Assembly: GCF_910577135.1 (NCBI RefSeq)
Contig: NZ_CAJTLL010000007.1
Span: 1 to 64,000 of the forward strand
Direction: 5' to 3'
DNA from: an uncultured Helicobacter sp.
Lineage (GTDB): Bacteria > Campylobacterota > Campylobacteria > Campylobacterales > Helicobacteraceae
Length of the DNA stretch: 64,000 nucleotides
Shown here in pieces: positions 34,424-43,763 of this stretch. Every line of letters starts with the position of its first letter. The stretch's first letter is position 1. The notes beneath the pieces are model-generated. The model made no database searches. It worked only from the letters and a program-made list of their open reading frames with translations, and had not been told where the DNA came from. Made by a program: the position numbers and the translations under genes.

Positions 34424-35773
34424 GTGAAGTTTCTTATTATAGGAGTATTGATGAGTATCTCTCATATATTTAATTCGCCCTCGTCTTTAAGTGTATTTAC
34501 ACCTAGTGCCTTGCCTAAGTATTATACAAAGACGCTTGAAAATGGATTACAAATCGTGGTGGTGTCGCTTAATAATCAAAGCAATGTGATTGAAACCAAT
34601 GTTTTTTATAAGGTAGGTAGTCGCAATGAAGTGATGGGTAAAAGCGGTATTGCCCATATGCTCGAGCATTTAAGCTTCAAATCTACAAAGAATCTTAAGG
34701 CAGGGGAGTTTGATGAGATTGTTAAGGGATTTGGCGGAGTGAATAACGCCTCTACAAGCTTTGATTACACACGTTATTTCATCAAATCAAGCACAGAGAA
34801 TCTTGACAAATCTTTAGCACTTTTTGCCGAGCTTATGAGCAATCTCTTGCTTAAAGAAGATGAGTTCTTGCCCGAGCGCAATGTCGTAGCAGAGGAACGA
34901 TTATGGCGGACAGATAATTCCCCTATGGGCTATTTGTATTTCCGTTTTTTTAATACCGCTTTTGTGTATCATCCTTATCATTGGACACCTATTGGTTTTA
35001 TGGAGGATATTCAAAGTTGGCAAATCGCAGATATTGCTTCCTTTTATCACACATATTATCAGCCGCAAAATGCTATAATATTAGTGAGTGGCGATGTGAA
35101 TCCTAATGAAGTCTTTGAGAGTGCTACTAAGCATTTTGCCCCGCTGAAAAATACTGTACCTATCCCTGAAGTCAAGACTAAAGAGCCAAGGCAAGATGGC
35201 ATAAGACGAAGCATTGTGAAAAAAGATTCGCAAGTAGAATTTTTAGCAATGGGCTATAAGATTCCCAATTTTTTAAGCAAAGATCAAGTGGCTTTAAGTG
35301 CGATAGGCGATATTTTGAGCGGTGGAAAGTCAAGCATATTGTCAAAAGAGCTTGTCGATAAGCAGCAAATAGCAAGTAGCGTGTATGCCTATAATATGGA
35401 GCTTAAAGATGATGGTGTGTTTTTGATTATGGCAACAGCAAAGCAGGGCATAAAGGCAGAGAGTATTGAAAAGGAAGTATATAAGGTATTAGAGAATCTT
35501 AAGCAGGGTAAAATCACGCAAGAAGAGCTTGAAAAAGTGAAAATCAATACAAGGGCGAGTTTTATTTATGGGCTTGAGAATGCTTCGTCAGTGGCTGGGC
35601 TTTTTGGGAGCTATTTGGTGCGAGGAGATATTTCGCCTTTGCTTTCTTATGAGCGAGATATTAATGCCTTGAGCATAGATAAGATTAAAGAGGTAGCAAA
35701 TAAGTATTTTGTGGAAGATTCATTAAATGTAGTGATTTTAAGAGATAAAGATAAAAGCGAGGCACAAGAATGA
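34424..35773 (+). CDS. M16 family zinc metalloprotease
   Basis: This 449-residue peptidase has the inverted zinc motif HMLEH in [11 protein letters not shown], with the distant Glu expected in [10 protein letters not shown]. The C-terminal half is the usual inactive M16 repeat. GTG at 34424 would give a hydrophobic signal-like start ([15 protein letters not shown]); ATG at 34451 has a better AGGAG site five bases away. With the former it may be exported, with the latter cytoplasmic. In H. pylori the gene in this place (HP1012, pqqE) is a processing protease. It overlaps dapA by four bases. Confidence 0.88.
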   Translation: MKFLIIGVLMSISHIFNSPSSLSVFTPSALPKYYTKTLENGLQIVVVSLNNQSNVIETNVFYKVGSRNEVMGKSGIAHMLEHLSFKSTKNLKAGEFDEIVKGFGGVNNASTSFDYTRYFIKSSTENLDKSLALFAELMSNLLLKEDEFLPERNVVAEERLWRTDNSPMGYLYFRFFNTAFVYHPYHWTPIGFMEDIQSWQIADIASFYHTYYQPQNAIILVSGDVNPNEVFESATKHFAPLKNTVPIPEVKTKEPRQDGIRRSIVKKDSQVEFLAMGYKIPNFLSKDQVALSAIGDILSGGKSSILSKELVDKQQIASSVYAYNMELKDDGVFLIMATAKQGIKAESIEKEVYKVLENLKQGKITQEELEKVKINTRASFIYGLENASSVAGLFGSYLVRGDISPLLSYERDINALSIDKIKEVANKYFVEDSLNVVILRDKDKSEAQE

Positions 35774-36651
35774 TTTTTGGTGCAATGAGTGCATTAGTAA
35801 CTCCTTTTAAGCACAATAGAGTGGATTTTGAGGCTTATGAAGCATTGATTAAGCGGCAAATCCGCTATGGTATGGACGCTTGTGTGCCTGTAGGCACAAC
35901 GGGTGAATCTGCCACACTTTCACACAAAGAACATATGGAATGTATAGAATCTGCAGTAAGCATATGCAAAGGAAGTGGTGTAAAAGTAGTCGCAGGTGCG
36001 GGAAGTAACGCCACAAGTGAAGCCATAGAATTAGCACAATTCGCACAAAAATGCGGGGCTGATGCGATTTTATGCGTTACGCCTTATTATAATAAGCCAA
36101 CACAGGAGGGGTTATACGAGCATTATAAGGCTGTGGCTGACGCAATAGAAATCCCCGTAATGCTCTACAATGTGCCTTCTCGCACAGGTGTAGGCATTGA
36201 GATAGAAACAGCAAAGGCATTGCACAAAGATTGTGCGAATATTTATGCTATCAAGGAGGCAGCGGGGCTAATGGATAGAATCGTAGCTTTTGGCGCGGAA
36301 GCCCCAAACCTCGCTGTTTTTAGTGGGGAGGATATGATTAACTTTCCCATACTTGCGAATAATGGCAAGGGCGTTATCTCTGTAACAGGCAATCTTATGC
36401 CTAAAGAAATCGCTGATTTAACACATTTTGCACTCAATGGAGATATGCAAAAAAGCTATGAAATCAATACGAATCTTTATGAGATAAATAAGATTCTCTT
36501 TTGCGAGAGCAATCCCATACCCATCAAGGCAGCTATGTTTCTAGCGGGATTATTGCAAAATTTAGAATATCGTCTGCCATTAGTGCCACCTTCTAAGGAA
36601 AATATGGCTAAAATACAAAAAATCTTAGAACAATATGAGGTGCAATTATGA
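35770..36651 (+). CDS. dapA: 4-hydroxy-tetrahydrodipicolinate synthase
   Basis: A 293-residue TIM-barrel aldolase making the first committed compound of lysine and diaminopimelate synthesis from pyruvate and aspartate semialdehyde. Motifs: [10 protein letters not shown] at the start, [22 protein letters not shown] with the catalytic Tyr, and the Schiff-base Lys in IYAIKEAAG (near residue 160). It overlaps neighbours on both sides (ATGA), indicating a tight operon. Confidence 0.96.
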   Translation: MIFGAMSALVTPFKHNRVDFEAYEALIKRQIRYGMDACVPVGTTGESATLSHKEHMECIESAVSICKGSGVKVVAGAGSNATSEAIELAQFAQKCGADAILCVTPYYNKPTQEGLYEHYKAVADAIEIPVMLYNVPSRTGVGIEIETAKALHKDCANIYAIKEAAGLMDRIVAFGAEAPNLAVFSGEDMINFPILANNGKGVISVTGNLMPKEIADLTHFALNGDMQKSYEINTNLYEINKILFCESNPIPIKAAMFLAGLLQNLEYRLPLVPPSKENMAKIQKILEQYEVQL

Positions 36652-37445
36652 ATCTAGCAAACACAAGGGATTTTATGAAAGGTAAAACGCTTGTTATTAG
36701 TGGGGCTACGCGGGGGATTGGCAAGGCTATTTTGTATAAATTCGCACAGAATGGTGTGAATGTCGCTTTTACCTATAATAAAAATGAGGAAGAAGCGTGT
36801 AATATCGCTCAAGATGTGGAGGGCAAATATGGCATTAAGGCAAGATTTTATCCGCTTAATGTGCTGGAGCCAGAGCAGTATATTGAACTTTTTAAGAAAA
36901 TTGATGAAGATTTTTTACGGGTTGATTTTTTTATCTCTAATGCTATCATTTATGGCAAGAGCGTTGCGGGAGGATTTGCGCCATTTATGCGTTTAAAGCC
37001 TCGTGGGTTAAATAATATCTACACAGCTACCGTGCTTGCCTTTGTCGTAGGCACACAAGAAGCAGCTAAGAGAATGAAAGAGGTAGGTGGCGGGGCGATT
37101 GTATCGCTTAGCTCCACAGGGAATCTCGTGTATATGCCAAATTACGCAGGGCACGGTAATTCAAAAAATGCAGTGGAAACGATGGTAAAATACGCTGCTA
37201 CCGAGCTTGGCGAATGGGGTATACGTGTCAATGCAGTGAGTGGAGGACCAATTGATACAGACGCGTTAAAGGCATTCCCAGACTATGCACAAGTAAAGGC
37301 TAAAGTCGAGGAAGAGTCTCCGCTTAATCGTATGGGGACACCTGAAGATTTAGCGGGAGCAGCGTTTTTCCTATGTGATTCTACACAAAGTGCGTGGCTC
37401 ACTGGGCAAACAATAGTGATTGATGGTGGCACGACTTTTAAATAA
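36648..37445 (+). CDS. Short-chain dehydrogenase, FabL-like
   Basis: A 265-residue NAD(P)-binding protein with [11 protein letters not shown] at about 20-30. The active-site Tyr and Lys are spaced Y-x6-K in [11 protein letters not shown] rather than the classical Y-x3-K. That spacing is found in enoyl-ACP reductases such as FabI and Fab[16 protein letters not shown] at the end is standard. H. pylori carries an SDR at this locus annotated as 7-alpha-hydroxysteroid dehydrogenase (hdhA), so this name is questionable. I favour an enoyl-ACP reductase III-like or related lipid function, by inference. Confidence 0.8.
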   Translation: MNLANTRDFMKGKTLVISGATRGIGKAILYKFAQNGVNVAFTYNKNEEEACNIAQDVEGKYGIKARFYPLNVLEPEQYIELFKKIDEDFLRVDFFISNAIIYGKSVAGGFAPFMRLKPRGLNNIYTATVLAFVVGTQEAAKRMKEVGGGAIVSLSSTGNLVYMPNYAGHGNSKNAVETMVKYAATELGEWGIRVNAVSGGPIDTDALKAFPDYAQVKAKVEEESPLNRMGTPEDLAGAAFFLCDSTQSAWLTGQTIVIDGGTTFK

Positions 37446-37447
37446 AT

Positions 37448-38791
37448 ATGTTTTCTGTGCATTCTCCTCCATTGCAGACTTTAAAAGGGCTATGTTTTAA
37501 AGCTATTAATATACCCTGCACGCCATTTATGTGGCGCAATCCACAGACCTATAAACCTACATTAGTGTGGTTAGCTATATCTTTTGGCTTTGCTTTTATC
37601 TGCGTTTTGCCTTTTTATATGCAGTGGCTTTTGGAGCAATACACTTCTAGGGATATTTCTCCATTATTGGCTTCATTTTTGGGCATCTTAAGCGTTGCAA
37701 GTGTGCTTTTTACCCCTGCAAATCGTCGCTTTAGCGTGGGATTCTTTATCGGTGTGCTATGGTTTTATTGGATTTCATTGGGGGTGAGATATTTTGATAT
37801 GAGCTTTCTTGTTCCCCTTATTGTTGTAGCAGTGGGAATCTTTATGGGATTTGTATTTTATATTGTGCTGTGGTGCGAATGTCTGCTGCTTCGTTTTATA
37901 TTTTTACTGCTTTTGAGTTTTTTTACTCCGCTTGGTTTTGATTGGATTGTGCTTGAGAGTGTGTTTGCATATAGCTATTTTGGGGTGGATAAGCTAAGCT
38001 TTGCCCTCATTATATTAGGATTATGGCTACTTGTGAAGTATACATTATGGTGGCGATTAATAGGTGTAGTATGCCTTACCTTTGCCCTTGATAGCCATAT
38101 TTTTAACACACCACATACAGCAACAATTCCTCTAAAGATGAAGCTAATCCAAAGTGATGTAAGTCAGGATTTTACCTATCGTATGGAGCAAGTAGATTCT
38201 ATTTTTATGCAGCATATTGAGGATATTGCACAGGCAAAAAATGCAGGTTATGATATGGTTGTGCTGCCAGAGAGCGCATTTTATGTGCCTTTTGATGTTA
38301 TGCCTTCATATTATGAGAATCTTTTGGCATTGAGTGAGGAAATAGTTATACTCACAGGAGCATTGCGTGTGGAGCGCGATAATGATAACACTCTTTTATA
38401 TTTTAATAGCACATTTAAGTTTGATAAGGGAGAAGTGAGCTTTTATGATAAGGTGCTGCTTGTGCCTTTTGGGGAGTATATCCCCTCATTTTTATTACCT
38501 CTTGCAAATATCTTTTTTCAGGGCATTGGAGGATTTAGCGCAGGAGAGGAATTTGGGTATTTTGACATAAAGGGTGTGCGCCTTAAGAATGCGATTTGCT
38601 ATGAGGGGACAAATCGAGGATTCTATAAAGATAATCCGCGATATGTGATTGTAACGAGCAATAATGCGTGGTTTGTGCCAAGCATTGAGCCAATTTTGCA
38701 AAAAAATTTAATGAAATATTATGCGCGATTGCACAATAGCGTGATTTTTCACGCGACTAATCGCTCATCCCACGCTATCATTACACCCTAG
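37448..38791 (+). CDS. lnt: Apolipoprotein N-acyltransferase
   Basis: A 447-residue membrane enzyme that adds the third acyl chain to lipoproteins. About six to seven helices occupy residues 35-215; the periplasmic nitrilase-like domain follows. The catalytic triad is visible: Glu in VVLPESAF, Lys in FYDKVLLVPFGEYIP, Cys in KNAICYEGTNRG. The C-terminus ends soon after NRSSHAIITP without the last hydrophobic helix of the E. coli enzyme, as in other short forms. It starts two bases after the SDR gene stop. Confidence 0.93.
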   Translation: MFSVHSPPLQTLKGLCFKAINIPCTPFMWRNPQTYKPTLVWLAISFGFAFICVLPFYMQWLLEQYTSRDISPLLASFLGILSVASVLFTPANRRFSVGFFIGVLWFYWISLGVRYFDMSFLVPLIVVAVGIFMGFVFYIVLWCECLLLRFIFLLLLSFFTPLGFDWIVLESVFAYSYFGVDKLSFALIILGLWLLVKYTLWWRLIGVVCLTFALDSHIFNTPHTATIPLKMKLIQSDVSQDFTYRMEQVDSIFMQHIEDIAQAKNAGYDMVVLPESAFYVPFDVMPSYYENLLALSEEIVILTGALRVERDNDNTLLYFNSTFKFDKGEVSFYDKVLLVPFGEYIPSFLLPLANIFFQGIGGFSAGEEFGYFDIKGVRLKNAICYEGTNRGFYKDNPRYVIVTSNNAWFVPSIEPILQKNLMKYYARLHNSVIFHATNRSSHAIITP

Positions 38792-38886
38792 CTTTTAGAA
38801 TCTCTAGTTTATTATGGCTACGCTGCTATAGCTAAAGCTAGCGCGTAGTCTTACTTCACGCGATATAAAATCCCGATCGTGTAAGA

Positions 38887-38917
38887 CCTTTACCGCAATA
38901 CATCGCGATAGTAAAGG
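38887..38917 (+). repeat. Hairpin in the lnt/OMP gap, containing a motif shared with 41899-41922
   Basis: CCTTTAC-CGC pairs with GCG-(ATA)-GTAAAGG. The sequence ACATCGC...AAAGGCATAAT at 38900-38923 matches 41899-41922 at 20 of 24 positions. No T-run follows, so a terminator role is doubtful. Confidence 0.35.
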
Positions 38918-38966
38918 CATAATGGAATCTAAAAAAATGTGCTTTAAAGCCGATATTAGTTTATTG

Positions 38967-38975
38967 TGATATGAT
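38967..38975 (+). promoter_or_regulatory. Extended -10 (TGATATGAT) for the outer-membrane protein gene
   Basis: TG-A-TATGAT, 30 nt before the ATG, with AAAGGAGG as ribosome-binding site. Confidence 0.55.
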
Positions 38976-39005
38976 ACGCAATTTTAATTTACTAAAGGAG
39001 GAAAA

Positions 39006-39767
39006 ATGATTTCTTTTAAACATATAGTGTTAGGGCTTATTATTGCAGGTAGTGCAGCATTTGGCGCTACAAACAATTCAAGTTTAAGCAACACAAAAAA
39101 ACAACTTTTAGGTAATTTTGCAAGTGGCTCTATTCTTAGCGGCTCTTCTCAGGCTGGAAGTGTTCAGCGCTGGTATCTTTTTAACGAAGGGCATTTAGGA
39201 TATTCATATAGCAAACTTGGGAATTTGAATCTCCATTCTGCCGATGTGGGGTACTCTATTTATATTACTTCTATTAAAGCAGCAAGTGGCATACGTCCGT
39301 ATGTAGGGACAGAAATCACCGTGCCTATTTATCTTAAATCCTTAGGTAACTCTAATGCATTTTATGATGATAAAGAGATAGGGTTGCCCGGTGGCTCAAA
39401 GGTAATGACTGATCTAGGCTTTAATGGCTGGGGTATACAAGTGCCCGTGATTGTGGGTGTGCAAATGGGTTCATTTTATATTCAAGGTATGGTAGGATAT
39501 TCATATCATAGCATTACTGATAATTTTTATGTAAGCGAAACACAAAATGATACATCGCTTGAAAATATATATCACGGGCTTACCTATGGTGTTGGAGCTG
39601 GATTGAAATTTTCTAATGTCTTTAGTGTGGGATTGCGCTATGTGATGGGAGAATTGACAAGTTCTAGTCGCACAGCTGGTGCTAGTATTAATACAGATTC
39701 TGTGCGTACAAAAGATTTTAGAGATAACTATCAGCGATTTTCTATTATTTTTGGCGTAGTTTTCTAG
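39006..39767 (+). CDS. Outer-membrane beta-barrel protein
   Basis: A 253-residue protein with a signal peptide (residues 1-20, cleaved after AFG/A). It has alternating hydrophobic strands rich in Gly, Tyr and Ser (HLGYSYSKLGNLNLHSADVG, YHGLTYGVGAGLKFSNVFSV). It ends in RFSIIFGVVF with a terminal Phe, the recognition signal for barrel assembly. Size suggests 8-10 strands. It belongs with the many Helicobacter OMPs (Hor/Hof-like), but I cannot assign it to one. It has its own good promoter and ribosome-binding site and stands alone. Confidence 0.8.
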   Translation: MISFKHIVLGLIIAGSAAFGATNNSSLSNTKKQLLGNFASGSILSGSSQAGSVQRWYLFNEGHLGYSYSKLGNLNLHSADVGYSIYITSIKAASGIRPYVGTEITVPIYLKSLGNSNAFYDDKEIGLPGGSKVMTDLGFNGWGIQVPVIVGVQMGSFYIQGMVGYSYHSITDNFYVSETQNDTSLENIYHGLTYGVGAGLKFSNVFSVGLRYVMGELTSSSRTAGASINTDSVRTKDFRDNYQRFSIIFGVVF

Positions 39768-39847
39768 TATATTTTCCTCTCTGTCACTACTTGCATAAAA
39801 GTGGTATCATTTTTGCTTAAACCCTTTGGAAAAACCAAGGGGGATAA

Positions 39848-41473
39848 GTGTCTAGACAAAATTTTGATATCACTTCAGCCGTGCAGATGGCACATCAGCT
39901 CTACCAATCACAACGTTACCACGAGTGCATAGATATATGTATTCAAATATTAGGGATTGACTATACGCAAGCACAAGTATGGAGCTTAGCGGGTATGGTA
40001 ATGCTTGAGCTTAAATCATTTGAGAGGGCAATAGCATATTTCTCTCAAGCTATGCAATATGAACCCACACAGCCTAATCACACCATTAATTGTGCGGAAG
40101 CCTACCGTCGCAGTGGGAATCCTGAGCGATGTATCGCAGAGATTAAAATGCTTCTTAGACAAAATACAGCAGCACAAAATAATTCTAATCTCCATTTTAA
40201 CCTCGCAAAAGCCTATTCGGATATAGGAGATTCTAATCATTCAATCAAGCATTACACGATTGCTATTAAGCTTGACCCTAATGATTTAGGAGCGATGTTT
40301 AACCTCGCTAACGCACAAGTGAAACTCAAAAATTTTGGCGAAGCCATAGAGCTTTATCTTAATGCCTTGAGTAAGGGTTATCTTGATGCAGGTGTGAATC
40401 TCGCTAATACCTATGTGCAATTAGGGTGCTTTAGTGAGGCACTGCAAGTATATAGCGCGATATATACGCATTATGCAGAGGATAGCGATTTTAATTTTAA
40501 CTATGCTAATGCCCTTGCTTATGCTAATGAAGATATACAGCACACACAGGCACTATACGGGAAAGCCATCGCGCTTAATCCTAATAATATAAGCTATTAT
40601 ATCAACTATGCACATTTCCTACTCCGCTCCTTGCGCCTTAAAGATGGTTTCCGAATCTATGAAGAGCGTAAAAAACTCCCCAATATGTTACCTAGGAGGA
40701 TTACAAATATTTGGCATTATGATGAAAGTAAAAAAAGTAAATTTAAAGGCAAAAAGGTGCTTGTCTATCACGAGCAGGGGCTTGGCGATAGCATTATGTT
40801 TGCACGATTTTTATCCCTTTTAGCAAAGCATACAAAGGATATTTGTGTTATTACTCAAGTTCCGCTTGTGCCACTTTTTACAAAACTGCCTTTTAAATGT
40901 GTCTCAAGTCTTAGCGAAGTAGGAAAATACGATATAGCCATCTCTCTTTTGTCACTGCCTTTAGCGTTAGGGGTGGAACATACTGATGATTTAGCCATAA
41001 TGCCCTTTATGTGTGAAAAGCCCCAAGCGCCCCATAAAGTCAAAAAAATCGGCATTTGCTTTAGCACAGATTCACAATTTAGCGAAGCAAACAATAAAAG
41101 TATCCCGCTTGATGTACTAATGAGTGCATTGCAAGACCATAAGGAGATTGAAATCTACTCGCTTAATAAGCCTCAATGCGAGGAGTTAGGAAAGCATAGT
41201 ATTATCCAAAAAGAGATGAATGACTTTGCAGATACTTATGCGATTATTGATGATATGGATATGGTGATTAGCATTGACACATCAGTAGCGCATTTGAGCG
41301 CGAGTATGGGGAAACACACGCTTGTGTTGCTGAATAAACGTTATGATTGGCGTTGGGGGAATGGTATTTCTACGCCGTGGTATCAAAATGTTGTGTGCTT
41401 CACACAAAGCAAGATGTATGAATGGAGCAACGTTGTACAGAATCTTAAGGTATACCTCAAAGCGTGGATTTAA
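39848..41473 (+). CDS. TPR protein with glycosyltransferase-like C-terminal domain
   Basis: A 541-residue protein. Residues about 10-270 hold seven or more TPR units (for example AIAYFSQAMQYEPTQPNHTI, SIKHYTIAIKLDPNDLGAMF). Residues about 300-541 resemble a glycosyltransferase GT9/GT41-like fold: VLVYHEQGLGDSIMFARFL, then KIGICFSTDSQ, then MVISIDTSVAHLSASMGKHT, and RWGNGISTPWY, similar to the D-RW------PWY end seen in many TPR-glycosyltransferase-like proteins. The acceptor is unknown. Start is GTG at 39848 with GGGGATAA before it. Confidence 0.78.
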   Translation: MSRQNFDITSAVQMAHQLYQSQRYHECIDICIQILGIDYTQAQVWSLAGMVMLELKSFERAIAYFSQAMQYEPTQPNHTINCAEAYRRSGNPERCIAEIKMLLRQNTAAQNNSNLHFNLAKAYSDIGDSNHSIKHYTIAIKLDPNDLGAMFNLANAQVKLKNFGEAIELYLNALSKGYLDAGVNLANTYVQLGCFSEALQVYSAIYTHYAEDSDFNFNYANALAYANEDIQHTQALYGKAIALNPNNISYYINYAHFLLRSLRLKDGFRIYEERKKLPNMLPRRITNIWHYDESKKSKFKGKKVLVYHEQGLGDSIMFARFLSLLAKHTKDICVITQVPLVPLFTKLPFKCVSSLSEVGKYDIAISLLSLPLALGVEHTDDLAIMPFMCEKPQAPHKVKKIGICFSTDSQFSEANNKSIPLDVLMSALQDHKEIEIYSLNKPQCEELGKHSIIQKEMNDFADTYAIIDDMDMVISIDTSVAHLSASMGKHTLVLLNKRYDWRWGNGISTPWYQNVVCFTQSKMYEWSNVVQNLKVYLKAWI

Positions 41474-41921
41474 GTAGAATCTCTTTTATTATTCTATGCT
41501 GTTGTGCTTTACCCCACAAAACTTGACTTTTTAAAAAACTTTGCTTTACAAGTGTGGGCTGGTGCTAAAGCGCAAGCACGAGACTGGCTCGGCGAATATG
41601 CCTCGCTCCCCTTATATATCGTTCACTAGATTACCAGCTCACCATTCTTAGGGCGCTTTTATGGGTTGGCACTATCGTGTAATTGATTTGATACAAGTGG
41701 GGACACAAGAGAATCTAAACCTAGAATCTCTCTTTACAGGGGTGGAGTGAGAGGGTAATCCAACAAACACTTCGTGCGTATAATCACCAAATGAAGCGCG
41801 GTTACAAGTATATTCTTTAGGCGCGGAGCATGGATTCATTCTACACGAGCAAGACCTTTTGCAAGTGTGGATTAGCACTCCGTGCGAATGTGGCGATTAC
41901 ATCGCAGCAGCAAAGGCATAA
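41474..41921 (+). pseudogene. Decayed protein gene of unknown family
   Basis: Three protein-like stretches follow each other on the plus strand in different frames. The first, 41474-41629, has 51 sense codons (YAVVLYPTKLDFLKNFALQV, DWLGEYASLPLYIVH). The second, 41661-41750, starts ATG (MGWHYRVIDLIQVGTQENLN). The third, ending with TAA at 41919-41921, reads LGAEHGFILHEQDLLQVWIS and TPCECGDYIAAAKA. The order and quality suggest one gene broken by a stop and at least two frameshifts. The original function is not recognised. It lies between two convergent genes. Confidence 0.4.
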
Positions 41922-41934
41922 TAGACTAGAGAAG

Positions 41935-43194
41935 CTACAAATCCAGCTTGTGGGGGGTGAGGGTGTAATAGATGGCGTTTTGCTTTGCTAAATTTTTAAA
42001 TGAGAGGGAGAGAAATTCATTGTGGGCTATAGCAAGAAAAATAACGTCAAATTGCCTTGAAGGGAGTGAGGGTAGGAGTGAGATATGGTATTGCTCTTGT
42101 ACATCAGGCGCATTAGCGATAGGGTCATATACGCTTACCTCTACCCCAAATTCCTCAAGCTCTTTTTTGACAAGTGGGACTTTGGAGTTGCGTATATCGG
42201 GGCAGTTTTGCTTGAAAGTTACCCCAAGTATGAGAATCTTCGCCCCAAGTATGGCAATATGCTGTTTTATCATTAATTTAATGATTTTCTGTGCGATAAA
42301 ATGCGGCATAGTGTCATTGATGAGTCTCCCTGAGCTGATTACTTGCGGCACATAACCAATCGCATTCATTTTGTGCGTAAGATAATAGGGATCAATGCTG
42401 ATGCAATGCCCTCCTACTAATCCCGGTGTGAATGGCAGGAAATTCCACTTTGTCTTTGCCGCTTCAAGCACCTCTAGGGCGTCAATATCCAAATAATCAC
42501 AGATAATACACATTTCATTGACAAAGGCGATGTTTAGGTCACGTTGAGCGTTTTCGATGATTTTTGTCATTTCAGCGGTTTTGATTGATGAGACGCGATG
42601 TGTTCCAGCTGTGATGATTGAGGCATAAAGGGTATCTACAAATGCCGCTGCTTCATCGTTGCTACCTGAAGTAATTTTGCGGATATTGCTTAGGGTGTGT
42701 ATGCTATCGCTAGGATTTATCCGCTCGGGTGAGTAGCCAAGATAAAAATCGCTATTAAGATGAAGTGATGAGGTAAGCTCAAGCATAGCTCTGCATTCAT
42801 TTTCCGTGCAGGTGGGGTAGGTGGTGGATTCATAAATAACGATATTGCCTCTTTGCAAAACTTTACCTACCATTTCACTTGCGCCCAAAAGCGCGGAGAG
42901 GTCGGGGACTTTGTATTCATCAATGGGCGTAGGCACACAAATAATATAGACATTTGCTTCTACAATATCACAAAGTGTGCTGCTAAAGGTGCAATGAGAG
43001 CGGAGAATCTCTTCCTTAGAGACTTGCTTTGTCTCATCAATGCCTTTTTGCAAGGATTCTATACGAGTGGGATTAATATCAAATCCAATGGCATTATAAC
43101 GTTTACTAAATGCGATAAGCAGTGGCAACCCTACATAGCCTAAGCCAATCACGGCAATGCGGATAGTATCTAACTGCGGTAGTGGAGCTAACAT
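41935..43194 (-). CDS. wbpA: UDP-N-acetylglucosamine/mannosamine 6-dehydrogenase, WbpA-like
   Basis: A 419-residue nucleotide-sugar dehydrogenase that oxidises a UDP-HexNAc to the uronic acid with NAD. The N-terminal Rossmann motif is IAVIGLGYVGLPLL. VPTPIDEYKVPDL, ESTTYPTCTEN and YSPERINPSD follow. The catalytic Cys is in LVGGHCISIDPYYL (near residue 260), and LGVTFKQNCPDIRNSK marks the last domain. This is the WbpA/TviB subgroup. It is third in the overlapping set wbpB-wbpD-wbpA and probably makes UDP-GlcNAcA for the ManNAc3NAcA or related pathway. Confidence 0.9.
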   Translation of the reverse strand: MLAPLPQLDTIRIAVIGLGYVGLPLLIAFSKRYNAIGFDINPTRIESLQKGIDETKQVSKEEILRSHCTFSSTLCDIVEANVYIICVPTPIDEYKVPDLSALLGASEMVGKVLQRGNIVIYESTTYPTCTENECRAMLELTSSLHLNSDFYLGYSPERINPSDSIHTLSNIRKITSGSNDEAAAFVDTLYASIITAGTHRVSSIKTAEMTKIIENAQRDLNIAFVNEMCIICDYLDIDALEVLEAAKTKWNFLPFTPGLVGGHCISIDPYYLTHKMNAIGYVPQVISSGRLINDTMPHFIAQKIIKLMIKQHIAILGAKILILGVTFKQNCPDIRNSKVPLVKKELEEFGVEVSVYDPIANAPDVQEQYHISLLPSLPSRQFDVIFLAIAHNEFLSLSFKNLAKQNAIYYTLTPHKLDL

Positions 43195-43763
43195 TATAGT
43201 CTCTCAATTCTATCGCCAAGAAGGCGATATACGCTGTTATCGTAGCTATCGTGTGCAATGAGTGTATCATCAAAGATAAGACATTTTCCTGCCTTATCTA
43301 CCCAACCAATATGCTTAGCGGGATTCCCCACATAGAGGGCAAAATCTGGGATATTTTTTGTAACGACACTTCCTGCACCTACAAAAGCATATTCACCAAT
43401 CTCCACACCGCATATAATCGTGCTATTTGCGCCAATAGAAGCGCCAAGTTTGATAAGAGTGCGCTTAAACTCGCTTTTGCGGGAGATGAAAGCGCGAGGA
43501 TTGATGACATTAGTAAAAACAACGCTTGGTCCTAAAAACACATCATCACCAATCTCTACTCCTTCATAAATGCTGATGTTGTTTTGTGCCTTGAGGTTAT
43601 TGCCAATACTTACATTTGGTCCAATCATACAATTTTGCCCAAAGGAGCAGTTTTGTCCAATCACGCTACCGCTTAGAATATGGCAAAAATGCCATATTTT
43701 GCTACCTTCCCCGATACTCACGCCCTCATCGACTATGCTTGTAGGGTGGATAAAATATGCCAT
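43194..43763 (-). CDS. wbpD: Left-handed beta-helix N-acetyltransferase, WbpD-like
   Basis: A 189-residue trimeric hexapeptide-repeat acetyltransferase (repeats such as IGQNCSFGQNCMIGPNVSIG, and IICGVEIGEYAFVGAGSVVT). In the WbpD/WlbB pathway it acetylates the 3-amino group of UDP-2-acetamido-3-amino-glucuronate. The end NPAKHIGWVDKAGK is typical of the group. It overlaps both neighbours by one base (TAATG), so translation is coupled. The aminotransferase (WbpE) that should make its substrate is not in the window. Confidence 0.88.
   Translation of the reverse strand: MAYFIHPTSIVDEGVSIGEGSKIWHFCHILSGSVIGQNCSFGQNCMIGPNVSIGNNLKAQNNISIYEGVEIGDDVFLGPSVVFTNVINPRAFISRKSEFKRTLIKLGASIGANSTIICGVEIGEYAFVGAGSVVTKNIPDFALYVGNPAKHIGWVDKAGKCLIFDDTLIAHDSYDNSVYRLLGDRIERL

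Noticed and set aside
41972..42355. Plus-strand 127-codon ORF
   Set aside because: Lies entirely antisense within wbpA, whose motifs are clear.
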